From: Corynebacterium faecale
Lineage (GTDB): Bacteria > Actinomycetota > Actinomycetes > Mycobacteriales > Mycobacteriaceae
DNA length: 64,000 nt
Reading direction: 5' to 3'
Assembly: GCF_030408735.1 (NCBI RefSeq)
Contig: NZ_CP047204.1
Coordinates: 62,001 to 126,000, forward strand
The notes under the pieces were generated by a model. The model saw only the letters and a program-made list of their open reading frames with translations. It did not search any database and was not told where the DNA came from. Position numbers and translations under genes: made by a program. Below are positions 62,694 through 64,000 of this stretch, in pieces. Positions within the stretch are counted from its first letter, which is position 1. Each line of letters starts with the position of its first letter.

Positions 62694-64000
62694 TTCTCAC
62701 ACTCGATTCTCCCGAGAAGGATAAGCGGGCAGCACTGATTGATGCCATCGACGGCCTCCGCCTGAAGGCACCCCTGGAATCTGCAGCCATGGCATTCACC
62801 CGAAGCCAGAAAATCATTTTCATCATCCTGATCGTGGTGTTCGTCATACTCATGGTGTTCGCGCCCCTGGTGGCGTTGATTACCCTCACCGGTGTATGCA
62901 CCCTGATATATGTGGTCACCCTGACGGACAGATTCATCATGTTCCGTAAAGGGCTCCGCGCGGATGCCATCATGAGAGTTACTGATGCGGAGGCCCGTGC
63001 GGTCCCACTGGAGAGGTTGAAGTCCTACACCATCCTGGTGCCCGCCTATGGAGAACCGGAGGTGATCGCCCAGCTGGTTACAGCCATGAACGCCCTTGAC
63101 TATCCACGACACCTCCTCCAGGTGCTCCTCATGCTGGAGGAGGATGATCTACCCACCATTGAGGAAGCCGAACGTGCCAACCTGGGGGAGATCTCCACGA
63201 TCATCAAGGTGCCGCCGGCTCAACCACGTACTAAACCGAAGGCCTGCAATTACGGGCTGCATTTCGCCACCGGTGAGATCGTGACCATCTTCGATGCTGA
63301 GGACATTCCCGATCCCCTGCAGCTGCGCCGGGTGGTGGTGGCTTTCGAACGGTCCCCTGGGAACACGGCGTGTGTTCAATCGAGGTTGTCCTACCGAAAT
63401 GCCCGGCAGAACCTCCTCACCGGGTGGTTCACCATCGAATATGATGTGTGGTTCAACTTCCTGCTCCCCGGCATCATGCGCATGAATGCACCTGTTCCCC
63501 TCGGCGGGACATCTAACCACCTGGTGACGGATGTACTGCGGAAACTGGGAGCGTGGGATCCCTATAATGTCACCGAGGATGCTGATCTCGGTGTCCGGAT
63601 CAAGGCCCATGGTTATAACACCGCGGTTCTGGATTCAGTTACCTGGGAGGAAGCCAACTCCGACACCATCAACTGGTTGCGCCAACGTTCGCGCTGGTAC
63701 AAGGGGTATCTGCAGACGTGGTTGGTGTACATGCGACGCCCCGGCTGGTTGGTACGCGAACTTGGTATGTTGCCTGCCCTCCGGTTCACCTTCCTCATGG
63801 CTGGCACCCCGATCGTTGCCGTTTTGAATCTGCTCTTCTGGTATTTGTCACTGACATGGATACTGGGCCAACCAGCCACGATCGCCGCGATTTTCCCGCC
63901 ACTGGTCTACTATCCAGCTCTCATCTGCCTCATCCTTGGAAATGCAGCAACCATGTACATGAACCTCATAGGATGCAGGGAGGGACGTGATCCGCTGTTG
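62690..64000 (+). CDS. GT2 family glycosyltransferase, cellulose-synthase-like (partial)
   Basis: 437 codons are open to the right edge; the gene continues beyond. ATG 62690 overlaps the upstream stop (ATGA). Two membrane helices at residues about 43-85 precede the GT2 domain: YTILVPAYGEPE, TKPKACNYGL, FDAEDIPDP (DxD-type), TEDADLGVRI (catalytic TED) and QRSRWYKGY (QxxRW). More helices follow. The motif set is that of processive synthases such as BcsA, chitin and hyaluronan synthases. With the BcsB-like gene it probably makes and exports a polysaccharide. Confidence 0.88.
   Translation, partial: MILTLDSPEKDKRAALIDAIDGLRLKAPLESAAMAFTRSQKIIFIILIVVFVILMVFAPLVALITLTGVCTLIYVVTLTDRFIMFRKGLRADAIMRVTDAEARAVPLERLKSYTILVPAYGEPEVIAQLVTAMNALDYPRHLLQVLLMLEEDDLPTIEEAERANLGEISTIIKVPPAQPRTKPKACNYGLHFATGEIVTIFDAEDIPDPLQLRRVVVAFERSPGNTACVQSRLSYRNARQNLLTGWFTIEYDVWFNFLLPGIMRMNAPVPLGGTSNHLVTDVLRKLGAWDPYNVTEDADLGVRIKAHGYNTAVLDSVTWEEANSDTINWLRQRSRWYKGYLQTWLVYMRRPGWLVRELGMLPALRFTFLMAGTPIVAVLNLLFWYLSLTWILGQPATIAAIFPPLVYYPALICLILGNAATMYMNLIGCREGRDPLL

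Overview
The window looks like chromosome of a Corynebacterium close to C. glutamicum and C. efficiens. The basis is gene content and order known from that group: an AtlR-type polyol locus (sixA-mtlD-rbtT / atlR-xylB), panCB, an arsenic locus with ArsR cysteines at 15, 16 and 55, a biotin locus with a BioQ-type operator, a ROK regulator with two McbR-type operators, amn, putA and abgT/abgB. The DNA is GC-rich with mycolata-type families. The species is an inference. I saw no rRNA, tRNA, transposase or CRISPR array.

Layout. 1-4.4 kb: a beta-ketoadipate/muconolactone cluster (end of an enol-lactonase, MHS permease, thiolase, muconolactone isomerase, LysR regulator). 4.6-6.3 kb: a NAD(P)-binding protein and a RibM/PnuX riboflavin transporter under an FMN riboswitch. 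6.4-10.4 kb: PIN-PhoH ATPase, 2-hydroxyacid dehydrogenase, DUF222/HNH protein. 10.6-12.8 kb: DoxX-like protein, then bioB-bsaP-CHY zinc finger with overlapping stops and starts. 12.8-20.3 kb: two related secreted proteins, a sirtuin, tandem lipase-like hydrolases, MarR, another hydrolase, and an MFS transporter with a collagen-like repeat. 20.4-27.8 kb: DUF2252, AMP nucleosidase, PepSY-like lipoprotein, PutA. 27.8-29.1 kb: a Fic gene bracketed by 50-bp repeats. 29.1-36.7 kb: MarR/aldo-keto reductase pair, tandem secreted esterases, AbgT/AbgB, two DUF202 proteins. 37.4-47 kb: PIG-L-like protein, polyol locus, panC/panB. 47.1-50.1 kb: arsenic locus. 50.1-56.1 kb: a decayed duplication of an mpg-HAD-gammaCA-TM2 block containing a second Fic gene. 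56.2-64 kb: CysR-like ROK regulator, an MFS exporter, and a BcsB-like / membrane protein / GT2 synthase operon that runs off the end.

The most unusual signal is not a gene. The 8-mer TCCATAAG (fuller form TCCATAAGCGRA) and its complement occur about 47 times by hand count, where about 2 are expected by chance. Both orientations are equally common. It occurs in coding and intergenic DNA, inside the riboswitch, and as facing pairs in hairpins at gene ends. It is dense from 5 to 28 kb and almost absent from the catabolic cluster and the last 10 kb. It behaves like a DNA-uptake-type or other genome-wide iterated word, and I do not know of a description in this genus.
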